Positions 45,866 to 54,533 of a stretch of DNA of 64,000 nt are shown here, piece by piece. The notes under the pieces are model-generated. The model saw only the letters and a program-made list of their open reading frames with translations. It made no database searches and was not told the DNA's origin. Position numbers and translations under genes: made by a program. The stretch spans positions 744,001 to 808,000 of the forward strand of contig CAWEQW010000008.1 in assembly GCA_963811365.1 (NCBI GenBank), in the 5' to 3' direction. Every line of letters begins with the position of its first letter. Positions within the stretch are counted from its first letter, which is position 1. The stretch is from CAWEQW01 sp963811365. GTDB taxonomy: Bacteria; Actinomycetota; Actinomycetes; Propionibacteriales; Nocardioidaceae.

Positions 45866-46786
45866 TCAGACTCTGAGGTATTTCCGGGTCATAACCAGCG
45901 TCGGCACCAACGTGAGGAGCAACCCGATCACGGCGATCCAGGCCACCGCCCACACGCTATCGCTCCAGGTGATCCAGGCGACGATGTTGGACGTCGGGCG
46001 CAGCGTGTTGTAGATGACGACCCACATGAACAGCAGGATCGCGCCCCCTGCCAGGGCCACGCCCACCACGGCGGCCACCAGGGACTCCATCAGGAACGGC
46101 AGCTGGATGTACAGGCTCGACGCGCCGACCAGCCGCATGATGCCGATCTCCCGTCGTCGCGCGAAGGCCGCCAGCCGGATCGTGTTCCCGACCTGCAGGA
46201 CCGCGGCCACGATCAGGAACGCCGCGACCGCCAGCGCACCCCACTTCAGCACGTTCATCCAGAAGTAGATCGGCTTGAGCACCTCCCGCAGGTCACGGAC
46301 GGTGTTCACCCCGGGCAGCCCCTGGACCGCGCTCTTGATGCCGAGGAACTTCTGCGGGTCCTTCAGCTGCACCCAGTACGACTCCTGCATGTCCGACGGC
46401 TTGATCGAGTCGTAGACCCGGCGCTCGGTGTCGTTGTTGGAGACGTAGGCCGCCCGCCACTTGGCGTAGGCCTGCTGCTTGGTCTGCAGCCGCCACGACG
46501 CGACCTCGGGGTTGGTGTCCAGCACCTTCTCGACGGCCTTCTTCTGTGCCGGCGTCGCCTCGCCGTTGACGCAGTTGGCCGTGGTGCTGTTCTGGTTGCA
46601 CAGGAAGACGGTGATCTGGAGCTTGCTGCCCCAGTAGTCCTCGGCCTTGTGGGCCTGGGCGTTCAGCAGCAGTCCCATTCCCACCAGGGTGAGGGAGACG
46701 AAGATCGTCACGATGACCGCGATGGACATCGACAGGTTGCGCTTGAGCCCGTTGCCGAGCTCGGAGAAGACATAGGTCATCTGCAT
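45866..46786 (-). CDS. ftsX: Cell division permease-like protein FtsX
   Basis: The 306-residue protein has the FtsX layout: a short cytosolic start (MQMTYVFSELGNGLKRN), one membrane helix (SIAVIVTIFVSLTLVGMG), a large outer domain with two cysteines (ITVFLCNQNSTTANCVNG), then three helices including AVAAFLIVAAVLQVGNTIRL, the RRREIGIMRLVGAS loop that contacts FtsE, and the final pair. With FtsE it transmits ATP hydrolysis to cell wall hydrolases. ATG at 46786 fits a GGAG site; ATG at 46780 is also possible. Confidence 0.96.
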   Translation of the reverse strand: MQMTYVFSELGNGLKRNLSMSIAVIVTIFVSLTLVGMGLLLNAQAHKAEDYWGSKLQITVFLCNQNSTTANCVNGEATPAQKKAVEKVLDTNPEVASWRLQTKQQAYAKWRAAYVSNNDTERRVYDSIKPSDMQESYWVQLKDPQKFLGIKSAVQGLPGVNTVRDLREVLKPIYFWMNVLKWGALAVAAFLIVAAVLQVGNTIRLAAFARRREIGIMRLVGASSLYIQLPFLMESLVAAVVGVALAGGAILLFMWVVIYNTLRPTSNIVAWITWSDSVWAVAWIAVIGLLLTLVPTLVMTRKYLRV

Positions 46787-46832
46787 CGGTCGTCTGCTCC
46801 CGGTTGCGTGTCGTTCGTGCAGGTCAGGACGG

Positions 46833-47522
46833 TCAGTGCTGGTAGCCGTACACACCGCGCGACTGGTCGCGCACCACGGCGCCGTTGGACAGCTCGATGA
46901 CCCGCTTGCGCATCTGGTCCACGATGCCGGCGTCGTGGGAGGCCATCACGACCGTCGTACCGGTGCGGTTGATGCGGTCGAGCAGCTTCATGATCCCGAC
47001 CGACGTGTTCGGGTCAAGGTTGCCGGTGGGCTCGTCCGCGATCAGGATCGTCGGCCGGTTGACGAACGCCCGGGCGATCGCCACCCGCTGCTGCTCACCG
47101 CCGGACAGCTCGTCGGGCATCCGGCCGCCCTTGCCCTCCAGGCCGACCAGCTCGAGGGTCTCGGGGACGACCCGGTTGATGTGCGCGCGCGGCTTGCCGA
47201 TCACCTGGAGCGCGAACGCGACGTTCTCCGTGACGGTCTTGTTCGGCAGCAGCCGGAAGTCCTGGAAGACCGTGCCGATCTGGCGGCGCAGTGCCGGCAC
47301 CTTCCAGCTCGCCAGCCGGTTGATCTCCTTGCCGGCGACGTACACGCGCCCCTGGCTCGGACGGGCCTCGCGCAGGACCAGCCGCAGGAACGTGGACTTG
47401 CCGGAGCCGGAGGCACCGACGAGGAACACGAACTCGCCCTTCTCGACCTCGACGCTCACGTCGTCGAGGGCCGCACGGCTCTGGCCGGGATACTTCTTGG
47501 TGACGTTCTCGAACTTGATCAC
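46833..47522 (-). CDS. ftsE: Cell division ATP-binding protein FtsE
   Basis: The 229-residue ABC ATPase has Walker A GASGSGKST, the Q loop in VFQDFRLLPNKTV, the signature LSGGEQQRVAIARAFVNRP, Walker B ILIADEPTGNLDP and the switch histidine in VMASHDAGIV. VIKFENVTKKYPGQ at the start is typical of FtsE; the start codon is GTG at 47522. It is 46 bp upstream of ftsX. The 219 bp up to the divergent gene at 47742 should hold the promoter. Confidence 0.96.
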   Translation of the reverse strand: MIKFENVTKKYPGQSRAALDDVSVEVEKGEFVFLVGASGSGKSTFLRLVLREARPSQGRVYVAGKEINRLASWKVPALRRQIGTVFQDFRLLPNKTVTENVAFALQVIGKPRAHINRVVPETLELVGLEGKGGRMPDELSGGEQQRVAIARAFVNRPTILIADEPTGNLDPNTSVGIMKLLDRINRTGTTVVMASHDAGIVDQMRKRVIELSNGAVVRDQSRGVYGYQH

Positions 47523-47741
47523 AGGGCGGAGGCGGCCGGGCTCGGAGACAGAAGGGGAATCATGCCGGTGCGCTCCCCCGGGCGGGCGCTCCGGCATCCG
47601 ACCAACGACTGAGTCTAGGCGACGATCCCGACGGTCCCTAACCGGCGACTGCGTGTCCCGCGCAGAACCCGACGGTCGCCCGCTCCCGCCCCGGTCTGTC
47701 CGGATGTGCACCGACCACGGGTCCTCGCCTAACCTGGCCGG

Positions 47742-48404
47742 GTGAACGGCTCGCTCGGACCGCGCCGGCGCACCACGCGGCTGTCGGTGGCCGCCCTGGT
47801 GGTCACCGTGGCTGTCGTGGCGGTGGGTCTGCTCACCCAGAGCAGCGACCAGCCGACGGCCGGCCAGCGCCCGGTCGCGAGCCCCCGTCCGAGCCCGTCG
47901 ACCGACCTGAGCGTGTTGCGGCTCGATCGCGCGCCGTTCTGCCCGTTGATCGGCCTCGGTGCGGTACGACGGGCGCTCGGCGGAGCGGTGCTCCGTGCCC
48001 AGCACTACGACAGCGGCGACCGTGCGAGCATCGCCCCGGGCGTCACGGACGTGGCGCACGAGTACGGCTGCCGCTACGACGGCGTCGGCGGCACCGCGGC
48101 CCGCGCCTGGCTCTTCGCCGCGCCCGTGCAGAGGACCGACGCGACCGACCTGGTCCGCCGGGCCGGCCGGACGCCGGGCTGCCACGTGGTGCAGGCGGCT
48201 GCGTTCGGCGACCCGTCCGTGGCGACGACCTGTGCGCTGCACGGACCGGCCAGGGTCAGCATGACGCTGAGCGGCCTGTTCGGGGACAGCTGGCTGAGCT
48301 GTCAGGTGACCGATCCCGGGCGGACGGCGAGCGCCTCGCTCCGGCGACGCTCCGAGGCGTGGTGCCGGGCGGTCGTCACGACGATCGCGACCGACGCACC
48401 CTGA
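47742..48404 (+). CDS. Secreted or membrane-anchored protein of unknown function
   Basis: The 220-residue protein has a single N-terminal hydrophobic helix (LSVAALVVTVAVVAVGLL) without a lipobox, a proline/serine linker (PVASPRPSPSTD) and a globular domain with six or so cysteines (APFCPLIG, YGCRYDG, PGCHVV, TTCALHG, LSCQVTD, EAWCRAV). The pattern is like the many DUF3558-style exported proteins of actinobacteria, but I cannot place it in a named family. It is divergent from ftsE and converges on prfB with a 4-bp gap. Confidence 0.75.
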   Translation: MNGSLGPRRRTTRLSVAALVVTVAVVAVGLLTQSSDQPTAGQRPVASPRPSPSTDLSVLRLDRAPFCPLIGLGAVRRALGGAVLRAQHYDSGDRASIAPGVTDVAHEYGCRYDGVGGTAARAWLFAAPVQRTDATDLVRRAGRTPGCHVVQAAAFGDPSVATTCALHGPARVSMTLSGLFGDSWLSCQVTDPGRTASASLRRRSEAWCRAVVTTIATDAP

Positions 48405-48408
48405 CCGG

Positions 48409-49528
48409 TCAGCTCGCGGCGGCCCGGTCCGCGCCGCGGCGCCACCGGATCCCGGCCTCGAGGAAGGCGTCGATGTCGCCGTCGAAGACCGCCTGCGGGT
48501 TACCGGTCTCGTACTCGGTGCGGAGGTCCTTGACCAGCTGGTAGGGGTGCAGCACGTAGTTGCGCATCTGGTCGCCCCAGGAGCCCTGGACGTCGCCGCG
48601 CAGCGAGTCGAGGTGGGCGCGCTCCTCGGCCTTCTTCAGGGCGAGCAGCTTGGCCTTCAGGATCACCATCGCGCTCGCCTTGTTCTGCAGCTGGCTCTTC
48701 TCGTTCTGGCAGCTCACCACGATCCCGGTCGGGATGTGCGTCAGCCGGACCGCGGAGTCGGTGGTGTTCACCGACTGGCCGCCCGGGCCGGAGGAGCGGT
48801 AGACGTCGACGCGGACCTCTTCGTCGGGGACGTCGATCTCGTCGGTCTGCTCCAGCACCGGGACGACCTCGACCGCGGCGAACGACGTCTGCCGGCGGCC
48901 CTGGTTGTCGAAGGGGCTGATCCGCACCAGCCGGTGGGTGCCGGCCTCCACGGACAGCGTCCCGTAGCCGTACGGCGCGTGCACCGCGAACGTCGCCGAC
49001 TTGAGCCCGGCCTCCTCTGCGTAGGAGGTGTCGAAGACCTCCACCGGGTACTTGTTGCGCTCCGCCCAGCGGGTGTACATCCGCAGCAGCATCTCGGCGA
49101 AGTCGGCCGCGTCCACGCCACCCGCGCCGGAACGGATCGTCACGAGCGCCTCGCGGGCGTCGTACTCGCCCGACAGGAGGGTGCGGACCTCGAGCTGTCT
49201 CGACGGCCTTGTGCAGCCGGTGCAGCTCGGTCTCCACCTCCTTCATCGAGTCGGCGTCGCCCTCCTCCTGAGCCAGCTCGAGGAGCACCCCGAGGTCGTC
49301 GAGGCGGCTCTGGAGCGAGGTGAACCGCTCGAGCTCGCCCTGCAGGGCGGAGAGCCGGCCGGTGACCCGCTGCGCGTTGGTCTGGTCGTCCCACAGATCC
49401 GGCGCGGCGACCTGCTCCCCGAGGTCGGCCATCTCCCGCCGCATGCCGCCGAGGTCGAGCACCTGCTCGATGGTGTGCATCGTCGCCTGGAGCTGCTTGA
49501 CCTGGGTGTCGAAGTCGGGGCCTGCCAC
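48409..49528 (-). CDS. prfB: Peptide chain release factor 2, with a +1 frameshift in this sequence
   Basis: The two halves are textbook RF2. From 49528 the frame reads PDFDTQVKQL through HRLHKAVE; from about 49190 another frame reads QLEVRTLLSGEYDAREALVTIRSGAGGVDAADFAEMLLRMYTRW (in parts), the stop-codon motif SPF in RISPFDNQ, and the catalytic GGQ in SSGPGGQSVN. Removing one base near 49195 joins them into a normal protein of about 372 residues. prfB is essential for reading UGA and UAA, so the extra base is probably a sequence error. It is not the known CTT-TGA programmed site, which lies near codon 25. GTG 49528 and ATG 49549 are possible starts. Confidence 0.92.
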
Positions 49529-49683
49529 GCAGGCCACGGTACGCGACATGGGTGCCCGCCGCATGGCCGCCCGCGCGGCGCCGCATGCGAAGCGCTGCAG
49601 CGGGGTACGCACCCGGGGATGGGAGGAAACTCACAGAGGGCGGTCGGACGCTGAGCCAGTCATTGAAGCCTCTGGACGACTCC

Positions 49684-50184
49684 ATGGACGACCGCGGGCG
49701 CGGCCGCCACACGGACGAGACCGACGACGAGCGGCTCAACCGGAACCTGGGCGAGCTGCTCCAGGAGCTGCGGGTCACCCAGACCGGTGTCCAGATCCTC
49801 ACGGGGTTCCTGCTGACGCTGCCGTTCTCGCAGCGCTTCACGGACATCGACTCGGTGCAGCGGATCGCCTACCTGGTCGTGCTGTGCGGCTCCGTCGTCT
49901 CGACGGGACTGATCATCGCCCCGGTCGCCTACCACCGGATGCTGTTCCGACGCGGTCAGCGGCCGTGGATCGTGCAGAACGCGAACCGCTCGGCCCGTGC
50001 CGGCCTGCTCGCACTCGCCCTGACCACCACCGGCGTCGTCTGGCTGGTCTTCGACCTGGTGACCGACCGGACCACGGCGACCGTGGCCGGGGTGCTGTCG
50101 CTGTGCTTCTTCGTCAGCCTCTGGGTGGTCTACCCGCTCGCCGGCCACCAGGGCCAGCCGTCGACGAGCTCCCTGAAGGACTGA
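49684..50184 (+). CDS. DUF6328 family membrane protein
   Basis: The 166-residue protein starts MDDRGRGRHTDETDDERLNRNLGELLQELRVTQTGVQILTGF, the usual DUF6328 opening (quoted here in sense; the acidic head precedes a helical LxELLQELR motif), and has four hydrophobic segments: ILTGFLLTLPF, RIAYLVVLCGSVVSTGLI, LLALALTTTGVVWLVF and AGVLSLCFFVSLWVVY. The function is not known. It converges on the sigma factor gene with 10 bp between stops. Confidence 0.8.
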   Translation: MDDRGRGRHTDETDDERLNRNLGELLQELRVTQTGVQILTGFLLTLPFSQRFTDIDSVQRIAYLVVLCGSVVSTGLIIAPVAYHRMLFRRGQRPWIVQNANRSARAGLLALALTTTGVVWLVFDLVTDRTTATVAGVLSLCFFVSLWVVYPLAGHQGQPSTSSLKD

Positions 50185-50194
50185 GGACGCCCGG

Positions 50195-51052
50195 TCACGG
50201 GGTCTCGCCGTCGCCGCGCTCGGGCTCCGCGCTGAGGTCGCTGCGCAGGTCGGACAGGATCCGGGCGAGCAGCCGGGACACCTGCATCTGGGTGACCCCG
50301 ATCTCCCGGGCGATCTGCTCCTGGGTCCAGCTCTCGAAGAACCGGAGCTCGAGGATCCTCCGGTCCCGGTCGCTGAGCCTGCGAACCGCGGGTCCGAGCG
50401 TCATCCGCATCTCCGCACGGGCGAGGTCGTGGTCGTGGTCCCCGAGCAGGTCGCCGAGGACGGCCGCCCCCTCCTCCCCGACCGGTACGTCGAGGGAGGC
50501 CGGCGTGAACGCGCCGTCGGCGGCCAGCGCCTCGATGACCTGGTCGACGTCGACACCGAGCTCGGCGGCGACCTCGCTGGGGCGCGGCGAGCGGCCCAGG
50601 GCGTGCGACATCTCGTTGGAGGTGCGCGATATCTGGCCCTGCAGCTCCTGGATCCGGCGTGGCGGTCGCACCGTCCAGCCGAAGTCCCGGAAGTAGCGCT
50701 TGACCTCGCCGGTCACCGTGGGCACGGCATAGCTGAGGAAGTCGCGCTCGTGGGAGGGGTCGAAGCCGTTCACGGCCTTGACCAGTCCGACGTACGCGAC
50801 CTGAACGAGGTCCTCGACCCCGATGCCGCGGCGCGCGTAGCGGTGCGCGATGGCGCGCGCGACCGCCATGTTGAGGACGACCACCTCCTCGCGGAGGCGC
50901 TCCTTCTCCAGCTCGTCGTCGCTGGCGGCGATCTGCCTCAGCAGACGAGCGGTCGTCTCACTCCGGTCGTTGTCCGGAAGCTCGGGCTCGGGCACCTGTG
51001 AGGCCCGCTCCCGGGAGGGGTCTGCTTCGTGCAGACCTGTGGTGAGCGTCAT
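50195..51052 (-). CDS. RNA polymerase sigma factor, SigB/SigF/SigG family
   Basis: The 285-residue protein has the three-domain layout of the stress and sporulation class: region 2 (VVVLNMAVARAIAHRYARRGIGVEDLVQVAYVGLVKAVNGFDP, read in parts, then YAVPTVTGEVKRYFRDFGWTVRPPRRIQEL), region 3 (LGRSPRPSEVAAELGVDVDQV) and region 4 with the helix-turn-helix WTQEQIAREIGVTQMQVSRLL. Such factors are usually held by an anti-sigma kinase and freed by STAS antagonists; no kinase gene is adjacent, so control must lie elsewhere. It probably directs a stress regulon. Confidence 0.92.
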   Translation of the reverse strand: MTLTTGLHEADPSRERASQVPEPELPDNDRSETTARLLRQIAASDDELEKERLREEVVVLNMAVARAIAHRYARRGIGVEDLVQVAYVGLVKAVNGFDPSHERDFLSYAVPTVTGEVKRYFRDFGWTVRPPRRIQELQGQISRTSNEMSHALGRSPRPSEVAAELGVDVDQVIEALAADGAFTPASLDVPVGEEGAAVLGDLLGDHDHDLARAEMRMTLGPAVRRLSDRDRRILELRFFESWTQEQIAREIGVTQMQVSRLLARILSDLRSDLSAEPERGDGETP

Positions 51053-51185
51053 CTGGCTGACCCACTCCGTCGGTCGTGCCGGCGTGGCGCAGCTTCTTGA
51101 CCACCTCTAGGACTAAACCACCTGTGCCGGGTGGACACAAGCCGAACCGGCGCCGGGACCGGGGCTCGTCAGTCGTTCGCCACGC

Positions 51186-51644
51186 TCAGTCGGTCACCAC
51201 CACGAACGACGCCGAGGTCGCCACGATGGTCGGCCGTCGCGTCCAGCCCGGCGGGGTCAGCGGCAGGCGCAGCGGTGCGGCGATTCGGACCACCACCCGG
51301 TCGGTCGTGGCGTCGACCTGGTAGCTCAGACCCGGGAAGCGCGCCCCCGCGCCGGTGGCCTGCAGGTACGTCGCGACGTACTGCCGCGCGACCGACGGGT
51401 CGATCTCGGCGTGCTCGCCCAGACCGCCCTCGTAGACCTGGGCGCCCTGCACCCCGTCGGCCGCGGCGAGCGCCGCTCCGTCCGCGAGCGAGTCGAGGCC
51501 CTGGCGGCGCAGGTACGCCGCGGACGCGTCCACCACCACCGTGACCAGCATCACCAGCACCACGGCCAGGCCGACGATGAGCACGCTGACCTGTCCTTCC
51601 TCGCGGCCGGGGTGCTTCGTGGCTGCCGGCCCCGGCCCGCTCAC
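51186..51644 (-). CDS. TadG-like pilus assembly / secretion protein
   Basis: The 152-residue protein opens with EEGQVSVLIVGLAVVLVMLVTVVVDASAAYL, the hydrophobic start of TadE/TadG-like pseudopilins, then RRQGLDSLADGAALAAADGVQG. The C-terminal part is beta-rich (VDATTDRVVVRIAAPL). It is the last gene of the Tad operon; its start overlaps the stop of the TadE-like gene by four bases. The role is assembly or function of the Flp pilus at the cell envelope. Confidence 0.82.
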   Translation of the reverse strand: MSGPGPAATKHPGREEGQVSVLIVGLAVVLVMLVTVVVDASAAYLRRQGLDSLADGAALAAADGVQGAQVYEGGLGEHAEIDPSVARQYVATYLQATGAGARFPGLSYQVDATTDRVVVRIAAPLRLPLTPPGWTRRPTIVATSASFVVVTD

Positions 51645-52072
51645 GACCGGTCCTCGCGGAACGTCCCGTAGGGCACCGTGTGCTCGGCCTCCACCCGCAC
51701 CGAGGGCGCCCCGCCGCCGAACACGTCGGGCACCAGCGGCAGCGGGACCGCCCGGCTCATCGCCACGTGCACCACGCTGCCGGGGCTCAGGCAGCCACCG
51801 ACGCAGTCGAACCTCAGCCGCACCCGGGCCGGGTCCAGCCCCTGGTCGGCGAGCGCGACCGATGCCGCAGCCCGGGCCCGCGCGACCGCCTCGGGCTCGC
51901 TGGGCGCCAGCACGAACGCCCGGCCCGCGGCACGGGTCGCAGCGCTCAGCGCGAACGACGACCGCTGCACGTCGAAGGCCGCGAGGACGACGTACACCAG
52001 AGGGACGAGCAGCAGCATCGCCAGCCAGGTCAGCTCGACCAGCGCGGTGCCCTGCTCGTCGCGCCGGCTCAT
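51641..52072 (-). CDS. TadE-like pseudopilin
   Basis: The 143-residue protein begins MSRRDEQGTALVELTWLAMLLLVPLVYVVLAAFDVQRSSFALSAATRAAGRAFV (first part only is diagnostic): the E in VEL five residues into the hydrophobic segment is the usual mark of TadE pseudopilins. Two cysteines (FDCVGGCLSPG) may form a disulfide. Its ATG overlaps the stop of the upstream TadE-like gene, so the small pilus genes are translated as a coupled string. Confidence 0.85.
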   Translation of the reverse strand: MSRRDEQGTALVELTWLAMLLLVPLVYVVLAAFDVQRSSFALSAATRAAGRAFVLAPSEPEAVARARAAASVALADQGLDPARVRLRFDCVGGCLSPGSVVHVAMSRAVPLPLVPDVFGGGAPSVRVEAEHTVPYGTFREDRS

Positions 52073-52452
52073 GGCGGCTGCTCCTCGACGGCGTGGCCGG
52101 TGACGTGCAACCGCACCGCCGGACCCCACAGGCCCAGGGCGGGCACCTCGGCGTCGACCACGACCTCCACGCCGGGGGCGCCGCTCACCGTCGCGGACCG
52201 CGCCCGAACCCATCGCGCGAAGCGGTCGGCGAGCACCCCGCTGATCTGCTCACGGGTCCGGGCGGCGCCTGCCGCGAGCGGACGGTCCGCGGTCGCGGCG
52301 TACCGAGCGCCCTCCGAGGCGGCCGAGGTGAGCGTGTTGCGGACGTGCAGCACCAGGGCCAGCTGGGCGATTCCGAGGACCAGCGGCAGCAGCACGACGA
52401 GGACCAGCACGAAGTCGACGACCGCGGCACCCCGGCAGTCGCGGGTCCGCAA
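52069..52452 (-). CDS. TadE-like pseudopilin
   Basis: The 127-residue protein begins MRTRDCRGAAVVDFVLVLVVLLPLVLGIAQLAL, with the TadE-type hydrophobic helix after a short basic head; D replaces the usual E in the VDF position. The following VRNTLTSAASEGARYAAT is the common TadE continuation. It sits 3 bp after the pilin-like gene and overlaps the next TadE-like gene. Two different TadE proteins plus TadG are normal for this locus type. Confidence 0.85.
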   Translation of the reverse strand: MRTRDCRGAAVVDFVLVLVVLLPLVLGIAQLALVLHVRNTLTSAASEGARYAATADRPLAAGAARTREQISGVLADRFARWVRARSATVSGAPGVEVVVDAEVPALGLWGPAVRLHVTGHAVEEQPP

Positions 52453-52455
52453 CGC

Positions 52456-52662
52456 TCAGCCCGTCACCGAGCTGAGCGCGTCGCGGAGCATCTGGCTCAG
52501 CGCGGGGCCGGCCACCGCCCACAGCGCTGCGACGAGTCCGGCGGTCATCACCGTGATCAGCACCCAGCCCGGCACGTCACCCCGCTCGTCGCGCCGGCGA
52601 CCCGGTGCCGCGACCAGCGTCGCGAGTGCGCGGGTGCACATCACCATCAGTGCGGTCATCAC
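52456..52662 (-). CDS. Flp-type pilin-like small protein
   Basis: The 68-residue protein has a basic head, then DERGDVPGWVLITVMTAGLVAALWAVAG, which resembles the processing site and hydrophobic helix of actinobacterial Flp-like pilins, and a short amphipathic end. It lies between tadC and the tadE genes, the usual place of the structural subunit. A second ATG lies at codon 2, and AGGAG precedes the start. I cannot show which residue is cut. Confidence 0.75.
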   Translation of the reverse strand: MMTALMVMCTRALATLVAAPGRRRDERGDVPGWVLITVMTAGLVAALWAVAGPALSQMLRDALSSVTG

Positions 52663-52680
52663 AGTCTCCTGTCTCTGTGT

Positions 52681-52738
52681 CGGTCATGGGTGGGTCGGTC
52701 ATGGGAGGTCGGTCATGGGTGGGTCGGTCATGGGAGGT
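52681..52738 (-). repeat. 29-bp direct repeat in the leader of the pilin-like gene
   Basis: Two exact 29-bp copies (52681-52709 and 52710-52738), each made of a 15-bp and a 14-bp sub-unit that share CGGTCATGGG. On the coding strand every sub-unit reads ATGACCGAC, the same words as the tadC stop region (TGACCGACACAGAG), which recurs at both ends of the array. Confidence 0.9.
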
Positions 52739-52754
52739 CGGTCCTCTGTGTCGG

Positions 52755-53684
52755 TCACGGCGTGACCAGATGCAGTCCGACCACTCCGGGCCAGAACGCG
52801 AACAGCACGGTGACCGGCATCACGAGGAAGACCACCGGCACCATCATCAGCACCTCCTTGCGCGCCCCCGACTCGATCAGGGCTCGCCGTCCTGCCTCGC
52901 GGACGTCGGCGGCCTGGGCATGCAGCACGGCGGCGAGCGGGGTGCCGCGCTCCATCGCGACGGCCATGCCCTCCGCGAAGCGCGCCACGACCGGGAGGCC
53001 GGAGCGCGCGGCCATCGAGTCGAGCGCCGACGCCACCGGCGTGCCGCCGCGCACGTCTGCCAGCACCCGGCGTACCTCGACGGCGAGCTCACCGCGGCAG
53101 CGCGTCGCCACCCGGTCCAGCGCGGACACCGGGCCCTCGCCGGCCGCGACCGCGAGCGCGAGCAGCTCCGCGACGGTCGGGAACTCGGCCAGCATCCGGC
53201 GCTCGCGTGCGGTGACCTGGGCGGTGAGCCGGTTCTCGCGCAGCAGCACCCCGGCCGCGAACGCGACGAGGCAGACGACCAGCAGCGGGACGGCGCGGGC
53301 GGGTGATCGAGCGGCCACCACCACGCAGACCCCCGCGGCACAGCCGAAGGCGACCAAGCCCCACAGCACCTGTTCGACCCGGAAGTCCGGCACGCTCATC
53401 TCGAGGTCGGCCCGCTCCAGCCGCCGCCGCACGGACGTGGCGCCACCCAGCACCCGCTCGACGGACGCGGCAGCGGAGTCGAGGAACGGCCGAACCAGGG
53501 CGGTGACCACGCTCGGCTCGGAGCCGGGCAGCCGGGACGCAGACGCCTGCGGAAGGTCCCGGACATACGGCAGGACCCGCTGCTCGAGCCGCGGTCGGCG
53601 CAGCGCCCACAGGCGTACGGCGACGAGCACGACGCCGCAGCCGAACAGCCCGCCGATGAGACCGCCCCACGCCGGCGAGCTCAT
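52755..53684 (-). CDS. tadC: TadC-type inner membrane protein (type II secretion system F domain)
   Basis: The 309-residue protein has a helix at the N terminus, a cytosolic region, and a T2SSF domain with FPTVAELLALAVAAGEGPVSALDRVATRC (shortened here), GTPVASALDSMAARSG and the closing MVPVVFLVMPVTVLFAFWPGV helices. It is one of the two platform proteins that couple the TadA ATPase to pilus growth. Its ATG overlaps the tadB stop as ATGA. Confidence 0.88.
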   Translation of the reverse strand: MSSPAWGGLIGGLFGCGVVLVAVRLWALRRPRLEQRVLPYVRDLPQASASRLPGSEPSVVTALVRPFLDSAAASVERVLGGATSVRRRLERADLEMSVPDFRVEQVLWGLVAFGCAAGVCVVVAARSPARAVPLLVVCLVAFAAGVLLRENRLTAQVTARERRMLAEFPTVAELLALAVAAGEGPVSALDRVATRCRGELAVEVRRVLADVRGGTPVASALDSMAARSGLPVVARFAEGMAVAMERGTPLAAVLHAQAADVREAGRRALIESGARKEVLMMVPVVFLVMPVTVLFAFWPGVVGLHLVTP

Positions 53685-54532
53685 GAGAGCACCCGGTCCT
53701 CGGTCGGCAGCCGCCCGATGCGCACCATCAACCGGTAGGCGACGAAACACAGCACGGCACCGGCAGTGAGCACCGCCATCCCCGCGGCCGAGGCGTAGCG
53801 GGAGATCACGTCGCGCTGGAAGCACAGCAGAAGGAGCACCAGCCACGGCGCTGCCACAGCGAGGCGCGCGCCGTTCACCGTCCAGGCCTGACGCGACTCG
53901 AGCTCCGAACGGGTGCGCGCGTCGTCGCGGAGGAAGCCCGACAGGTTGCGCAGCAGCGGACCCAGCTCGCCGCCGCCGACGTCCCGGGCGATGCGGAGCG
54001 CTTCGACGACCCGATCGCCGGTGGGGTCGGCCAGCCGCTGCTTGAGCCGGTCGAGACAGTCGCTGAACCGCCCGCTGACCTGGTAGTCGGTCGCGAACGC
54101 GGCGAAGGGCGCGCGCAGCGGCTCCGGTCCGCGCTGACCCAGCGCGGAGAGCGCCTCGGCCAGCGACATGCCGGCCCGTACAGCGGAGGCAAGGTTGTCC
54201 ACGGCCTCGGGCCAGACGTCCGCGAGCTCGCGCTCCCGCTTGTGCGCCCTCCCCCGGACCGCCGCCAGCGGCGCGTAGCCGGCCAGCACGGCGAAGACGA
54301 GGGCCACCGTCGGCGTGCGGGACAGCAGCGCGACGGCGACGAGCACGACGAGCCCCACGGCCGTGCAGACGGTCCACAGGCTGGCGGGTGACGTGGAACC
54401 CAGGCCCGCCCGGTCCAGCAGCCCTCGGGTTCGCCCGGGACCTCGCGCCCGACGTGGCCGGGGCGGCGTGCTGACGCCCCACCAGAGGAGGAGCAGCCCG
54501 ACCCCGACCCCGAGCCCGACGACCGCGCCCAT
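53681..54532 (-). CDS. tadB: TadB-type inner membrane protein (type II secretion system F domain)
   Basis: The 283-residue protein has an N-terminal helix (GLGVGVGLLLLWWGV), a basic linker, two central helices and the T2SSF domain (DNLASAVRAGMSLAEALSALGQRG, then DVGGGELGPLLRNLSGFL), closing with two helices. The order and sizes match TadB of the actinobacterial Tad locus. It starts one base after the tadA stop, so the tadABC genes form one tight unit. Confidence 0.88.
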   Translation of the reverse strand: MGAVVGLGVGVGLLLLWWGVSTPPRPRRARGPGRTRGLLDRAGLGSTSPASLWTVCTAVGLVVLVAVALLSRTPTVALVFAVLAGYAPLAAVRGRAHKRERELADVWPEAVDNLASAVRAGMSLAEALSALGQRGPEPLRAPFAAFATDYQVSGRFSDCLDRLKQRLADPTGDRVVEALRIARDVGGGELGPLLRNLSGFLRDDARTRSELESRQAWTVNGARLAVAAPWLVLLLLCFQRDVISRYASAAGMAVLTAGAVLCFVAYRLMVRIGRLPTEDRVLS

Positions 54533-54533
54533 G

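Noticed and set aside
49150..49230. Programmed +1 frameshift of prfB
   Set aside because: There is no CTT-TGA-C site, no in-frame UGA at the junction, and the position (about codon 112) differs from the known site near codon 25.
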